Below, piece by piece: positions 35,390 to 44,642 of a stretch of 64,000 nucleotides of DNA. A model generated the notes under the pieces. It ran no database searches. It worked only from the letters and a program-made list of their open reading frames with translations, and had not been told where the DNA came from. The stretch is from Paraburkholderia gardini. Its GTDB lineage: Bacteria; Pseudomonadota; Gammaproteobacteria; Burkholderiales; Burkholderiaceae. Positions within the stretch are counted from its first letter, which is position 1. Each line of letters opens with the position of its first letter. Location: positions 1-64,000 of the forward strand of contig NZ_CAJQYY010000031.1 of the NCBI RefSeq assembly GCF_907164575.1, in the 5' to 3' direction. The position numbers and the translations under genes are program-made.

Positions 35390-36813
35390 CGCCCTCCCGC
35401 CGCGGCGAGCAGCGTGCGCACGTCGGTGAAGCGACCCGCGAGCGCCGCCGCGGCAGCCATCGCGGGGCTCACGAGATGCGAACGGCCGCCTGCACCCTGG
35501 CGGCCTTCGAAGTTCCGGTTCGAGGTCGAGGCGACGCGCTCGCCCGGTTCGAGCCGGTCGGGATTCATCGCGAGACACATCGAACAGCCCGGCTCGCGCC
35601 ATTGAAAACCGGCCGCACCGAAAACTTCGTGCAGCCCCTCCTCCTCGGCATGCCGCTTGACCGCCTGTGACCCCGGCACCGCGAGCGCGAGTCGCACGTT
35701 CGGTGCAATCCGGCCGCCGGCCGCACGCAGCACATTGGCCGCCGCACGCAGGTCCTCGATGCGTCCGTTGGTACATGAGCCGATGAACACCTTGTCGATC
35801 GCGATCTCGCTCATCGGTGTGCCGGACACGAGACCCATGTAGTCGAGTGCGCGTGCATACGACGCGCGCCGGCCCGGATCGTCGACGCGCTGTGGATCGG
35901 GCACGCACTGGGCGATGCCGACGACCATTTCGGGCGAGGTCCCCCACGTCACCTGCGGCGAAAGACCGGAAACGTCAAGCCGGAATTCGGCGTCGAAGCG
36001 TGCGTCGTCATCCGAACGCAACTGGCGCCAGGCGCGCGCCGGGCGCTCCCAGTCGGCGCCCCGCGGCGCATAAGGCCGCGCGCGGCAATAGTCGAGCGTG
36101 ATGTCGTCGACGGCGATCAGACCCGCGCGTGCACCCGCCTCGATCGACATGTTGCACAGGGTCATGCGCCCTTCCATCGACAGCGCGCGCACCACGGGCC
36201 CCGCGAATTCGATCGCATAGCCGGTGGCCCCCGCCGTGCCGAGCTTGCCGATCAGCGCAAGTGCCACGTCCTTCGCGACACAGCCCGCAGGCAACGTGCC
36301 GTCGATCGTCACCCGCATCGTGCGGCTGCGCCGCGTGAGCAGGGTCTGCGTGCCAAGCACGTGTTCGATCTCCGACGTGCCAATGCCGAACGCGAGGGCA
36401 CCAAACGCGCCATGCGTGCTCGTATGCGAATCGCCGCAGACGATGGTCATGCCCGGCAGCGTGCTGCCGAGCTCGGGCCCGACGACATGGACGATGCCCT
36501 GGCGCTCGTCGTCCATGCCGAAATGCGTGATGCCGCTACGCTCGCAGTTCGCGCGCAACGCATCGACCTGGATGCGCGACACCGGATCGGCGATGCCCGC
36601 GCGCCGGTCGGTGGTCGGTACGTTGTGGTCCGCGACCGCGAGACTGGCCGACGGCCGCCACACCGGGCGCCCTTGCAGCCGCAATGATTCAAATGCCTGC
36701 GGACTCGTCACCTCGTTGAGCAGATGCCGGTCGATATAGAGCGTCACCGTGCCGTCCGCATCGGTGCGAACCGTATGGGCGTCGAAAATCCTGTCGTAGA
36801 GCGTCTGGCTCAT
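35386..36813 (-). CDS. LeuC-type hydratase large subunit (isopropylmalate/maleate/citraconate family)
   Basis: A 475-residue aconitase-superfamily large subunit. Cluster ligands are in FIGSCTNGRIEDL and the CSMC of PGCSMCLAMNPD; the start YDRIFDAHTV and VCGDSHTSTHGAFGALAFG are also typical. Full length for LeuC. It pairs with the overlapping small-subunit gene. Maleate hydratase of the gentisate route in Pseudomonas alcaligenes is a protein pair of this family, so a role after ring cleavage is possible. The start has only a weak ribosome site. Confidence 0.85.
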   Translation of the reverse strand: MSQTLYDRIFDAHTVRTDADGTVTLYIDRHLLNEVTSPQAFESLRLQGRPVWRPSASLAVADHNVPTTDRRAGIADPVSRIQVDALRANCERSGITHFGMDDERQGIVHVVGPELGSTLPGMTIVCGDSHTSTHGAFGALAFGIGTSEIEHVLGTQTLLTRRSRTMRVTIDGTLPAGCVAKDVALALIGKLGTAGATGYAIEFAGPVVRALSMEGRMTLCNMSIEAGARAGLIAVDDITLDYCRARPYAPRGADWERPARAWRQLRSDDDARFDAEFRLDVSGLSPQVTWGTSPEMVVGIAQCVPDPQRVDDPGRRASYARALDYMGLVSGTPMSEIAIDKVFIGSCTNGRIEDLRAAANVLRAAGGRIAPNVRLALAVPGSQAVKRHAEEEGLHEVFGAAGFQWREPGCSMCLAMNPDRLEPGERVASTSNRNFEGRQGAGGRSHLVSPAMAAAAALAGRFTDVRTLLAAAGGR

Positions 36814-36934
36814 CGGAATGGGTCCTGGCGATGACCGGGCCGCCCGGCCGCCGGCATCGCCGTTGCAGGGGTGTCCCGGAATCCTGTGGAGTTGGCTGCC
36901 TCGATGCGCAGCTATCGCGCTCGTCGCGCGCTGC

Positions 36935-38323
36935 TCACGAATCGCCCAGCGCGGAGTGCCGCAATGGATCGACGACGGTTGTCTGGGCAGCACGCTGCGC
37001 GCCGAAACGCGTGCGGTACAGAAGCGCGAGCACGGCCGAAAACACGGCGACGATCAGGAACAGCAGCGCCGCGGCATGAAACAGCTGCGCGACAGGCAGA
37101 TGCATCGACAACAACAGGCCGCCGATGACCGGCCCCGACACCGAGCCGATCTTGCCCACCGAGATCGCACTGCCGACACCCGCCGAACGGAACGCGGTCG
37201 GGTAGATCATGCCGGCTACCGCATAGAGGCCGTATTGCGCCCCGACCACGCAAAAGCCCGTCGCGAACACGGCCAGCATCAGCCATCCCTCGGACGAGCC
37301 GTGGCCGAGCAGCGCAACGACCGGACAGCCGATCGCGGGCAGCGAAATGATCGCCAGCACGCCGTGCCGGTCGACGAAGCGGCACAGGATCAACCCGCCG
37401 AGTACGCCGCCGACCGAGAACATCGTCGTGATGATGCCCGCGCCGCCCGGGTCGATGCCGAGGCCTTCCATCAGGATCGGCAACCAGTTCTGCAGGAAAT
37501 AGAGCGCCATCGAGTTCACTATGAACACGATCCAGAGGAGCGGCGTGATCGCGGCGAGACCGTCCGAGAAAATCAGCTTCAGCACGAAGCGCGGCTTTTC
37601 CTGCACTTCGCCCGCGACGAACTGCGCGTCGGACGGAATCTGCAGTTCGGGACGCAGCCGCGCGACGAGTTTGCGCACCGTCTCGACGCTGCGCTGCCGG
37701 ACAACCAGCAGCTTCGCCGATTCGGGCAGCGTGAAGATCAGCAGCACCGCCACCAGCAGCGAGCCCACGCCGCCCAGCACGAACATGACGGGCCAGCCGT
37801 AGCGTGAAATCAACGCCGACGAGACGAGCCCGCCCGAACCCGCGCCGATCGAGAAGCCCGAAAACATCAACGTGACCCACGTCGCGCGCAGGCGTTTCGG
37901 CGCGTATTCAGCGACGAGCGCGACAGAATTGGGAATCACGCCGCCCATGCCGATACCGGCAAGAAAGCGCAGCAGCATCAGTTCGTGCAGCGAGGTAGCC
38001 CATACCGATACGAGCGTGAGCGCGCCGAAGAACAGGCCGCCCAGAATAATCGCCTTCTTGCGGCCGAGCCGGTCGCCAAGATAGCCGAAGACAAATGAAC
38101 CGATCAGCGTGCCGAACAGGCCGGCGCCGAACACGGATCCGAAGGCCCCGCGCGCGACGTGCCATTCCTTGATGATCGCGGGCGCCGCAAACGAGACAGC
38201 GGTCTGGTCGTAACCGTCCATCAGCATGATGAGGAAACACCAGAACAGCAGGCCGACGGCGAACCGCCCCGTCTTCTGCTCTTCTATCAGTGTCGCGATG
38301 TTGAAAGTCCGGTCTGCTTGCAT
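36935..38323 (-). CDS. MFS transporter, aromatic acid:H+ symporter (AAHS) type
   Basis: A 462-residue 12-segment MFS transporter. The N-terminal motif MLMDGYDQTAVSFAAPAI, the loop FGYLGDRLGRKKA and the ERAPKRLRAT-like VAEYAPKRLRATWVT fit the PcaK/MhbT group that imports aromatic acids with protons. The ATG has GGAAG upstream. It follows the porin on the same strand and precedes leuC-like, so uptake and late catabolism may be co-expressed. Confidence 0.9.
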   Translation of the reverse strand: MQADRTFNIATLIEEQKTGRFAVGLLFWCFLIMLMDGYDQTAVSFAAPAIIKEWHVARGAFGSVFGAGLFGTLIGSFVFGYLGDRLGRKKAIILGGLFFGALTLVSVWATSLHELMLLRFLAGIGMGGVIPNSVALVAEYAPKRLRATWVTLMFSGFSIGAGSGGLVSSALISRYGWPVMFVLGGVGSLLVAVLLIFTLPESAKLLVVRQRSVETVRKLVARLRPELQIPSDAQFVAGEVQEKPRFVLKLIFSDGLAAITPLLWIVFIVNSMALYFLQNWLPILMEGLGIDPGGAGIITTMFSVGGVLGGLILCRFVDRHGVLAIISLPAIGCPVVALLGHGSSEGWLMLAVFATGFCVVGAQYGLYAVAGMIYPTAFRSAGVGSAISVGKIGSVSGPVIGGLLLSMHLPVAQLFHAAALLFLIVAVFSAVLALLYRTRFGAQRAAQTTVVDPLRHSALGDS

Positions 38324-38536
38324 GTATCTTCCATTTGCTCGTCGTCAGGCGAGGCCCCTTGCCGGGATGCGTGTGCCTGTGCCATTGCTCTTCATGCCTC
38401 GCGGCACCGCCGCCCGCGGAGTCACAATATATGACGCCGCGGGCAACGGCAGAATCAAAAAGTCGCGATGAAGAGATAGAAAAAAGTGAATAAAGCCGTC
38501 GCCATCCTCATCTCACCGCTCCATATCGCCTCCACA

Positions 38537-39628
38537 TCAGAACATGTGATTGACGCCAATCCGCGCCACGGTCTGGCTACCCGTGCTCGACGCGTTATAG
38601 CCAAACTGCGCCGCCTGCGCGTTCGGCCCCGAGGCCCGCTCGAAGCCGACGCCCGCGTAGATCTGCGTGCTCTTCGACAGATAGTGGGTCAGGAACAGGT
38701 TGTACTGGTTGAACGCCAGATCCTCGAACGTCGAATGATCGAATGAGAGACCGAGAATATAGAAACGCGCGCCGCCGCTCAGATCGATGTTCACGCCGGC
38801 CTGGTAATTGTGCAGCGACGCCGAGCCCTGGCTGTTTTCGAGCTTGACGTCCGAATACGTGGCATGGGGCGTGAAGTTGCCGATCTTCACCGAGCCGGCG
38901 ATCGCGAGCGTGCTGTAGCGGCTCGCGTTGAACGACGTGCCCGCGCCCAGCTTCTGGCCGAGCAGCGAGGTGATGCTGAAGGTGCCGAATACATCGGCCG
39001 TACGGTTGTGCGACATCGTGTATGCAGCGCCGATCCTGACGACCCCGTTCCCGTACTGCGCACCGGCGCTGTACTGCCGCCCGGCGCTAAAGTCGCCTGA
39101 CTGGTTGCCGAAGCCATTCATCACGCCCGCCTGAAAGCCGCGGTAGTTGATCGTCTCGTACTTCACGGCATTGTTCATCGCATGCGTGTTGGCGAGACCG
39201 TCGAGGTTGCCCGGCGTGTAGAACGACGAGATGCCCGGCACTGAGTTGTTCAGCGCCCCGACGTACTGGTACACGTAGTCGTTGATGTTGCCGAGGCTCA
39301 GCGAACCCCAACGGTCATTGGAGACACCTACGTACGCGTTGCGATTGAAGAAGCTGGTCGGATTGATCTGCGCGCCCGTGTTGCTCAGGAAGCCCGATTC
39401 GAGCCGGGCGAACGCCGTGTTGCCGCCGCCCAGGTCTTCCTTGACGAGAAAGCCGAAGCGGTCGGGCGTACGTTTGCCGGCGGACTCCTGGATCAGGCTC
39501 TTGCCCTTCGAATTCGATACATAGTCGATGCCGGCATCCACGCTGCCGTAGATCGTGACGGACGACTGCGCCCAGGCGGGACAGCTCAGGAGCGCGGCGC
39601 AGGCGCCGGCGATTAAACGTGTTCTCAA
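38537..39628 (-). CDS. Outer-membrane porin (OmpC family, Burkholderia type)
   Basis: A 363-residue porin with a signal peptide (about residues 1-20, ending AWAQ) followed by the family start SSVTIYGSVDAGIDYVSN and ending with the C-terminal Phe (RIGVNHMF) required for outer-membrane insertion. The start codon is TTG; a GGAGA seven bases upstream and the position of the signal peptide support it, and there is no better ATG. It begins the minus-strand half of the catabolic island, divergent from ubiX. Confidence 0.9.
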   Translation of the reverse strand: MRTRLIAGACAALLSCPAWAQSSVTIYGSVDAGIDYVSNSKGKSLIQESAGKRTPDRFGFLVKEDLGGGNTAFARLESGFLSNTGAQINPTSFFNRNAYVGVSNDRWGSLSLGNINDYVYQYVGALNNSVPGISSFYTPGNLDGLANTHAMNNAVKYETINYRGFQAGVMNGFGNQSGDFSAGRQYSAGAQYGNGVVRIGAAYTMSHNRTADVFGTFSITSLLGQKLGAGTSFNASRYSTLAIAGSVKIGNFTPHATYSDVKLENSQGSASLHNYQAGVNIDLSGGARFYILGLSFDHSTFEDLAFNQYNLFLTHYLSKSTQIYAGVGFERASGPNAQAAQFGYNASSTGSQTVARIGVNHMF

Positions 39629-39812
39629 CGGTAGTCTCCAATATTTTTATCAGCCACCGGACGCTGGCTGGCGTCGGCACTTGCGCGCATCACGAAGGGT
39701 CTGCTGCCGCGGTGCATTTCACACACCGCCCCTTCTGCATGCTGCGCGAAGTGTAGCCGCTTCATTTCCGCTTTTGAATCGCGAATTGTTTATCAATTAA
39801 TAGAACAAAATG

Positions 39813-39886
39813 AATACTGGGCCAGGGTATTTACCAGTCTGCCTTCAAAATACGTATTACACCGCTTTAGCAATGCGTATTTACCG
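39813..39886 (+). promoter_or_regulatory. Repeated GTATT/AATAC elements upstream of ubiX
   Basis: AATAC (39813-39817) and GTATT (39827-39831) form an inverted repeat around nine bases. AATACGTATT at 39849-39858 is a full palindrome, and AATGCGTATT follows at 39872-39881, 23 bases on. GTATTTACC occurs twice, at 39827 and 39877. ATAC-N(7-9)-GTAT is the usual core of LysR-type sites, so this AT-rich patch in the porin-ubiX divergent gap is probably a regulator-binding cluster. The gap (39629-39941) otherwise holds nothing. Confidence 0.5.
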
Positions 39887-39941
39887 TGCTAACATCCGCC
39901 GCGTTAACGCGCTGAAACAACCGCATATCGGAGATATCAGA

Positions 39942-40520
39942 ATGCAGATCAGAGCATTACCGCCCCGGCGCATGATCGTGGGCATTAGCGGCGCGTCCGG
40001 CGTCCTGTATGGAGTGAGACTGCTGCAGCTACTCCGGCAGCTCGACATCGAGTCGCATCTGGTGATGAGCCGGTCGGCCCAGGTCACACTGGCGCACGAA
40101 TCCACCTACAGCGTCGCCGACGTGCGCGCGCTCGCCACCGTCAGCTATTCGAACACCGACATCGGCGCCGCGATCTCGAGCGGCTCGTTCCCGGTCGCGG
40201 GGATGATCGTGGCGCCCTGCTCGATCAAGACGCTGTCCGAAGTCGCGACAGGCGTGACGAGCGGCCTGCTGTCGCGCGCCGCTGACGTCACACTGAAGGA
40301 GCGCCGCCGGCTCGTGCTGATGGTGCGCGAAACACCGCTCCACCTCGGCCATCTGCGCAGCATGACGAGCGTGACCGAAGCGGGCGCGATCGTCTATCCG
40401 CCCGTGCCGGCCTTCTACGCCAACCCCGAATCGCTCGACGACATGGTCGATCACACCCTCGGCCGCGTACTCGACCTGTTCGGCATCGAGACTTCGGTGG
40501 TGCATCGCTGGGGCATGTGA
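39942..40520 (+). CDS. ubiX: UbiX-type flavin prenyltransferase
   Basis: A 192-residue flavoprotein. The start RRMIVGISGASGVLYGVRLL, the middle SGSFPVAGMIVAPCSIKTLS and the end RRLVLMVRETPLHLGHLR are the UbiX family pattern. UbiX attaches a dimethylallyl group to FMN to make the cofactor of UbiD decarboxylases. A UbiD gene lies at the far end of the same strand run, so the pair is complete. GGAGATATCAGA precedes the ATG at 39942. Confidence 0.92.
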   Translation: MQIRALPPRRMIVGISGASGVLYGVRLLQLLRQLDIESHLVMSRSAQVTLAHESTYSVADVRALATVSYSNTDIGAAISSGSFPVAGMIVAPCSIKTLSEVATGVTSGLLSRAADVTLKERRRLVLMVRETPLHLGHLRSMTSVTEAGAIVYPPVPAFYANPESLDDMVDHTLGRVLDLFGIETSVVHRWGM

Positions 40521-40556
40521 GTACATGGCGAGGCATTGCGTCCGCTGCCTCCCCGA

Positions 40557-40680
40557 TTATCAAAATTGATTAATGATTCATTCGGATTATTTTGCTTCTT
40601 TAGCGCCAGGCGTTGATTTAAAGTCCTTCCATTGTCATCGGGACCGGCATTTAAAAGATTTATCGATTGATTGATAAATT
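40557..40680 (+). promoter_or_regulatory. Inverted repeats before the flavin monooxygenase
   Basis: Two related AT-rich inverted repeats lie in the 205-base ubiX-monooxygenase gap: TTATCAA/TTGATTAA at 40557-40573, and ATTTATC (40658-40664) with GATAAAT (40673-40679). A similar half-site, TTTATCAATTAATAG, occurs near 39789 before ubiX. They are candidate sites for a shared regulator or an internal promoter. Confidence 0.4.
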
Positions 40681-40725
40681 AACCCGATAAAAGGCGCCCA
40701 CCACACAAAGAGGTTGAATCGTCGA

Positions 40726-41913
40726 ATGAAGATCGTTATTGCAGGTGCCGGTATCGGCGGATTGACGGCCGGAGCCGCTTTGCTGAAAAAAGGCTTCGAT
40801 GTCACCATTCTCGAACAGGCGCAGGCGCTAAAGGAAATCGGCGCGGGCGTTCAGCTCAGTCCGAATGCGACGCGCGTGCTGTACCGGATCGGTGTCGGCG
40901 ACACCCTCGAAGGACTCGCCTGCGAGCCCCCCGGCAAGCGTGTACGACTCTGGAACACCGGTCAGACATGGCGCCTGTTCGATCTCGGCGCAGCCTCGCG
41001 CGAAGTGTACGGCTACCCCTATTTCACGCTGCATCGCGCCGATCTGCATCAGGCGCTCGCCGATGCCGTGTACGCGCTCAGTCCGGATGCGATCCGGCTC
41101 GGCGAAAAAGTCGAAGGCATCAGGCAGACCGGCGGCAAGGTCGAAGTGCAGACGGTCGCGGGCACGGTGTACGAGGCCGATCTGCTGATCGGCGCGGACG
41201 GCGTCCACTCGCGGGTGCGCCGCGCGCTGTTCGGTCCCGACGAGCCGGTTTATTCGGGCGTCATGGCATGGCGCGGCGTGATCGATGCCGAAGCGCTGCC
41301 CGAACATCTGCGCACCGCCTACGGCACCAACTGGGTCGGCCCCGGCGCGCACGTCATCCATTACCCGTTGCGCGGCCACAAGCTCGTCAACTTCGTCGGC
41401 GCGGTCGAACGCTCGGGCTGGCAGGTCGAATCGTGGTCCGAGCGCGGCACGCTTGCGGAATGCCTGAGCGATTTCCAGGGCTGGCACGAAGACGTCCGCA
41501 CGCTGATCTCGGCGATCGACATTCCGTATAAATGGGCCTTGATGGTGCGCGAACCGATGGCGCGCTGGAGTTCAGGCAACGCCACGCTGCTCGGCGACGC
41601 CTGTCATCCGACCTTGCCGTTCCTCGCCCAGGGCGCCGGCATGGCAATCGAGGACGGCTACCTGATCGCACGCTGCCTTGCACGCTACGAAGACGATTTG
41701 CCGCGCGCGCTGGCCCGCTACGAAGCGCTACGGCTCGAACGTACCGCGCGCGTGGTGCGCGGATCGGCGGCGAACACCACGCGCTTTCACAATCCGCAAC
41801 TTGCGCACGCGGAAGGCGCAGCCGAATACGTCGATCGCGAATGGAGCGAGGAGCGCGTCAAGGAGCGCTACAACTGGCTGTTCGAATACAACGTGGATAC
41901 GGTCGAAGTCTGA
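40726..41913 (+). CDS. FAD-dependent aromatic monooxygenase (salicylate/3-hydroxybenzoate hydroxylase type)
   Basis: A 395-residue class A flavin monooxygenase. The dinucleotide fold GAGIGG is at residues 7-12, the middle DG motif is IGADGVHSRVRRALFG and the FAD-phosphate site is LGDACHPTLPFLAQGAGMAIED. The pattern resembles salicylate 1-hydroxylase and 3-hydroxybenzoate 6-hydroxylase. It would hydroxylate a phenol or hydroxy-heteroaromatic acid using NAD(P)H and oxygen. The ATG at 40726 is preferred over a TTG at 40714. It starts the run of five closely spaced genes up to 44594. Confidence 0.88.
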   Translation: MKIVIAGAGIGGLTAGAALLKKGFDVTILEQAQALKEIGAGVQLSPNATRVLYRIGVGDTLEGLACEPPGKRVRLWNTGQTWRLFDLGAASREVYGYPYFTLHRADLHQALADAVYALSPDAIRLGEKVEGIRQTGGKVEVQTVAGTVYEADLLIGADGVHSRVRRALFGPDEPVYSGVMAWRGVIDAEALPEHLRTAYGTNWVGPGAHVIHYPLRGHKLVNFVGAVERSGWQVESWSERGTLAECLSDFQGWHEDVRTLISAIDIPYKWALMVREPMARWSSGNATLLGDACHPTLPFLAQGAGMAIEDGYLIARCLARYEDDLPRALARYEALRLERTARVVRGSAANTTRFHNPQLAHAEGAAEYVDREWSEERVKERYNWLFEYNVDTVEV

Positions 41914-41941
41914 TCGCCTTCACCGCACAAGGAGACACCAT

Positions 41942-42472
41942 ATGTCCACCCTCCCCCCGATTCTCGGCCTGCATCATTTCGCCTGGCGCTGCCGCAATGC
42001 CGAAGAGACGCGTCACTTCTACGAAGACGTGCTCGGCCTGCGACTGGTTCACGTGATCCGCCTCGACCGCGTGCCGAGCACCGGCGAATATTGCCCATAC
42101 GTGCACGTATTCTTCGAAATGGCGGATGGCTCCAACATCGCCTTCTTCGATCTCGGCGACGACACCGCCGCGGAACCATCGCCGAATACGCCGCCGTGGG
42201 TGAACCACATCGCGCTGCGCCTGTCGTCACTCGACGAACTCGAAACGATGAAGCAACGCCTGATCGAACACGGCATCGAAGTGCTCGGCGTGACCGATCA
42301 CCACTTCGTGCGCTCGATCTATTTCTTCGACCCGAACGGCTTCCGTCTCGAACTGACGGTACCGGTGGCGCCCGCCGAAACGCTGGCCGGCTATAGAATG
42401 CAGGCTCGCTCCGCGCTCGACGCGTGGACGGAAGAACGACAAAACGCGGTATCGGAGACGCGTTCGGCATGA
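41942..42472 (+). CDS. VOC-family protein, possible single-domain extradiol dioxygenase
   Basis: A 176-residue vicinal-oxygen-chelate protein. Candidate metal ligands are His11 or His12 (LHHFAWRC), His89 (VNHIAL) and Glu137 (FRLELTV), the His-His-Glu set of type I extradiol dioxygenases and glyoxalases. Its place between a hydroxylase and a fumarylacetoacetase-type hydrolase makes ring cleavage attractive, but VOC proteins have many other activities. AAGGAGACACC precedes the ATG and its stop overlaps the next gene by four bases. Confidence 0.8.
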   Translation: MSTLPPILGLHHFAWRCRNAEETRHFYEDVLGLRLVHVIRLDRVPSTGEYCPYVHVFFEMADGSNIAFFDLGDDTAAEPSPNTPPWVNHIALRLSSLDELETMKQRLIEHGIEVLGVTDHHFVRSIYFFDPNGFRLELTVPVAPAETLAGYRMQARSALDAWTEERQNAVSETRSA

Positions 42473-43830
42473 CTACCCTGAATTCCACACACGATCCAGC
42501 CCGGCGCAGCTGGATCGAATCGGCCAATCTGCCCGGCGCGGATTTCCCGGTTCAGAACCTGCCGTTCGGCGTTTTCGAGCGCGACGGTAAAGCGCGCTGC
42601 GGCGTCGCGATCGGAGAGCACGCCGTCGACCTGCGTGCGCTGCATGATGCCGGGCTGCTTGACGGCGACGCCGCGCTCGCCTGTGCCGCGGCTGGCGGCG
42701 ACAGCCTGAAGCCGTTGATGTCGATGGAGCCGCGTTACGCGAGCGCGCTGCGCCGCGCGCTATCCGACCTGCTGCGTAGCGACGCGCCGCAACTCGCCCG
42801 CATCCAGCAGCGCGCCGACGCGCTGCTGCCGCGTCTGGCCGACGTGACGCCGCGGTTGCCGTGCGAGATCGGCGACTACACCGATTTCCTGACGTCGCTG
42901 CACCACACCGAACGGCATGGCCGCTACAAGGGTCTGGCCGATCCGTTGCCGGCCGCGTTCAAGTCGCTACCGATCGCCTATCACGGCCGCGCCTCGTCGC
43001 TGCGTGTGAGCGGCGGCGACGTGCGCCGCCCCCACGGCCAGTATCGCGACGCACATGGCGAAGTGCGTTTCGGCCCGGCGCCCGCGCTCGATTTCGAACT
43101 CGAACTGGCGGCGTTGATCGGCCGCGGCAACCCGCTCACGCAGCCGGTTCCGGTCGACGCGGCGCGCGATCATATCTTCGGCTATTGCCTGTTGAACGAC
43201 TGGTCCGCGAAGAGCATTCAATGGTTCGAGCAGGTGCTCGGCCCGTTTCTCGGCAAGAGTTTTCATTCGAGCCTGTCGCCGTGGATCGTCACCGGGGAAG
43301 CGCTGGCGCCATTCCGCAAGCCGGCTGCACCACGCGGCGCGGGCGATCCGGCGATCCTGCCGCACCTCCACGGCGCGCTCGATCAGGCAAGCGGCGGCCT
43401 CGATCTCGAACTCGAAGCGCTTCTGTCGACCGCGCGGCTCCGCGAAGCCGGTGCGGCACCTGTGCGGATCACGCAAACGCATCTCGACAACCTGTACTGG
43501 ACCTTTGCGCAGATGGTCGCGCATCACACCAGCAACGGCTGCAATCTGCGCACCGGCGACCTGCTCGGCAGCGGCACGATTTCCGGCGCCGCCGACGTAT
43601 CGCGCGCCTGCCTGACCGAACTGAGCAACGCGGGCAAGAACCCGCTCGCCCTGCCCAACGGCGAAACCCGCACGGCGCTCGAGGACGGCGACGAAATCGT
43701 GCTGCGCGCACGGGCCAGCAGGCCCGGCGCGGTGACGATCGGCTTCGGCGAATGCCGCGGACGGATCGCGCCGGCGCTCGAACTGAACTATCCCGACGCG
43801 CCCGTGCGCCACGAGGAGCCGCACGCATGA
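42469..43830 (+). CDS. Fumarylacetoacetase-type C-C bond hydrolase
   Basis: A 453-residue member of the large FAH class, with the N-terminal SH3-like domain and the catalytic C-terminal domain. Key sequence is YTDFLTSLHHTERHG (metal and catalytic residues), PIAYHGRASSLRVSG and GYCLLNDWSAKSIQWFE, then GSGTISG. True fumarylacetoacetases cleave fumarylacetoacetate to fumarate and acetoacetate. No homogentisate dioxygenase or maleylacetoacetate isomerase is present here, so a related acyl-pyruvate substrate is possible. Overlaps both neighbours by four bases. Confidence 0.88.
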   Translation: MTTLNSTHDPARRSWIESANLPGADFPVQNLPFGVFERDGKARCGVAIGEHAVDLRALHDAGLLDGDAALACAAAGGDSLKPLMSMEPRYASALRRALSDLLRSDAPQLARIQQRADALLPRLADVTPRLPCEIGDYTDFLTSLHHTERHGRYKGLADPLPAAFKSLPIAYHGRASSLRVSGGDVRRPHGQYRDAHGEVRFGPAPALDFELELAALIGRGNPLTQPVPVDAARDHIFGYCLLNDWSAKSIQWFEQVLGPFLGKSFHSSLSPWIVTGEALAPFRKPAAPRGAGDPAILPHLHGALDQASGGLDLELEALLSTARLREAGAAPVRITQTHLDNLYWTFAQMVAHHTSNGCNLRTGDLLGSGTISGAADVSRACLTELSNAGKNPLALPNGETRTALEDGDEIVLRARASRPGAVTIGFGECRGRIAPALELNYPDAPVRHEEPHA

Positions 43831-44594
43831 CGACGCTCAACGGCTTCGTGCAACTCGGCCATGGTCCGCGCAAGGTGTTCGTGCTGAGCGGCTGGTTCGG
43901 CAGCTCGAAGGACTGGCAGGCGCTGACGCCGGCGCTCGATCTCGACAGCTTCACCTACGTGTTCTTCGACTACCGCGGTTACGGCCGCTCGCTGGAACGC
44001 GACGGCGAATTCACCTTCGAGGAAGCCGCGCAGGACGTGCTCGTACTCGCCGACCATCTCGACTGGGATCGCTTCAGCCTGATCGGCCATTCGATGGGCG
44101 GCATGGCGATGCAGCGTGTGCTGCTCGCGGCGCCGCAGCGGGTCGAACGGATGGCGGGTGTGTCGGCCGTTCCCGCGTGCGGTTCGCGGATGGACGAGAC
44201 GCGTGTCGCCGGGTTTCGCGCCGCGGTCGACGACGTCGCCAGACGCGCCGCGATCATCGCGTACTCGACCGGCAATCGTCTCGCGCCGCGCTGGAGCGCG
44301 CACCTGGCCGGCGAATCGGCAAGGCTGTCGAGCCGCGAAGCATTCGCGGGCTATCTGCCGCAGTGGGCGATGCACGACTTCTCCGCTGAGGTCGCGGGCA
44401 ACACGGTACCCGTGAAGCTCTTTATCGGCGAGCACGATCCGACGCTCACCGCCGGATTGATGACCCGCACGTGGCTCGCGTGGTATCCGCGTGCCCAGCT
44501 CGAAACGCTGCGCAACGCGGGACACTACGCGATGTATGAAGTACCGGTCGCGCTTGCCACGGCGCTCGAAGACTGGCTGAAACAGACGGCCTGA
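43827..44594 (+). CDS. Alpha/beta-fold hydrolase
   Basis: A 255-residue hydrolase with nucleophile Ser89 in GHSMGG, an acid in FIGEHDPTLT and a His in NAGHYAMYE. The oxyanion region is VLSGWFGSSKDW. The fold covers C-C hydrolases, esterases, enol-lactonases and deformylases. It overlaps the fumarylacetoacetase-type gene by four bases and is separated from the molybdenum-enzyme genes by 48. A role in hydrolysing a ring-cleavage product or lactone is likely; the substrate is unknown. Confidence 0.87.
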   Translation: MTTLNGFVQLGHGPRKVFVLSGWFGSSKDWQALTPALDLDSFTYVFFDYRGYGRSLERDGEFTFEEAAQDVLVLADHLDWDRFSLIGHSMGGMAMQRVLLAAPQRVERMAGVSAVPACGSRMDETRVAGFRAAVDDVARRAAIIAYSTGNRLAPRWSAHLAGESARLSSREAFAGYLPQWAMHDFSAEVAGNTVPVKLFIGEHDPTLTAGLMTRTWLAWYPRAQLETLRNAGHYAMYEVPVALATALEDWLKQTA

Positions 44595-44642
44595 CCATAC
44601 CGGCCGCGTGCCGTGGTCCGGCCCGCGACTGCAGGAGACTCC

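Noticed and set aside
42469..43830. Assignment to the homogentisate/tyrosine pathway
   Set aside because: No homogentisate dioxygenase, hydroxyphenylpyruvate dioxygenase or maleylacetoacetate isomerase is present, so only the enzyme class is stated.
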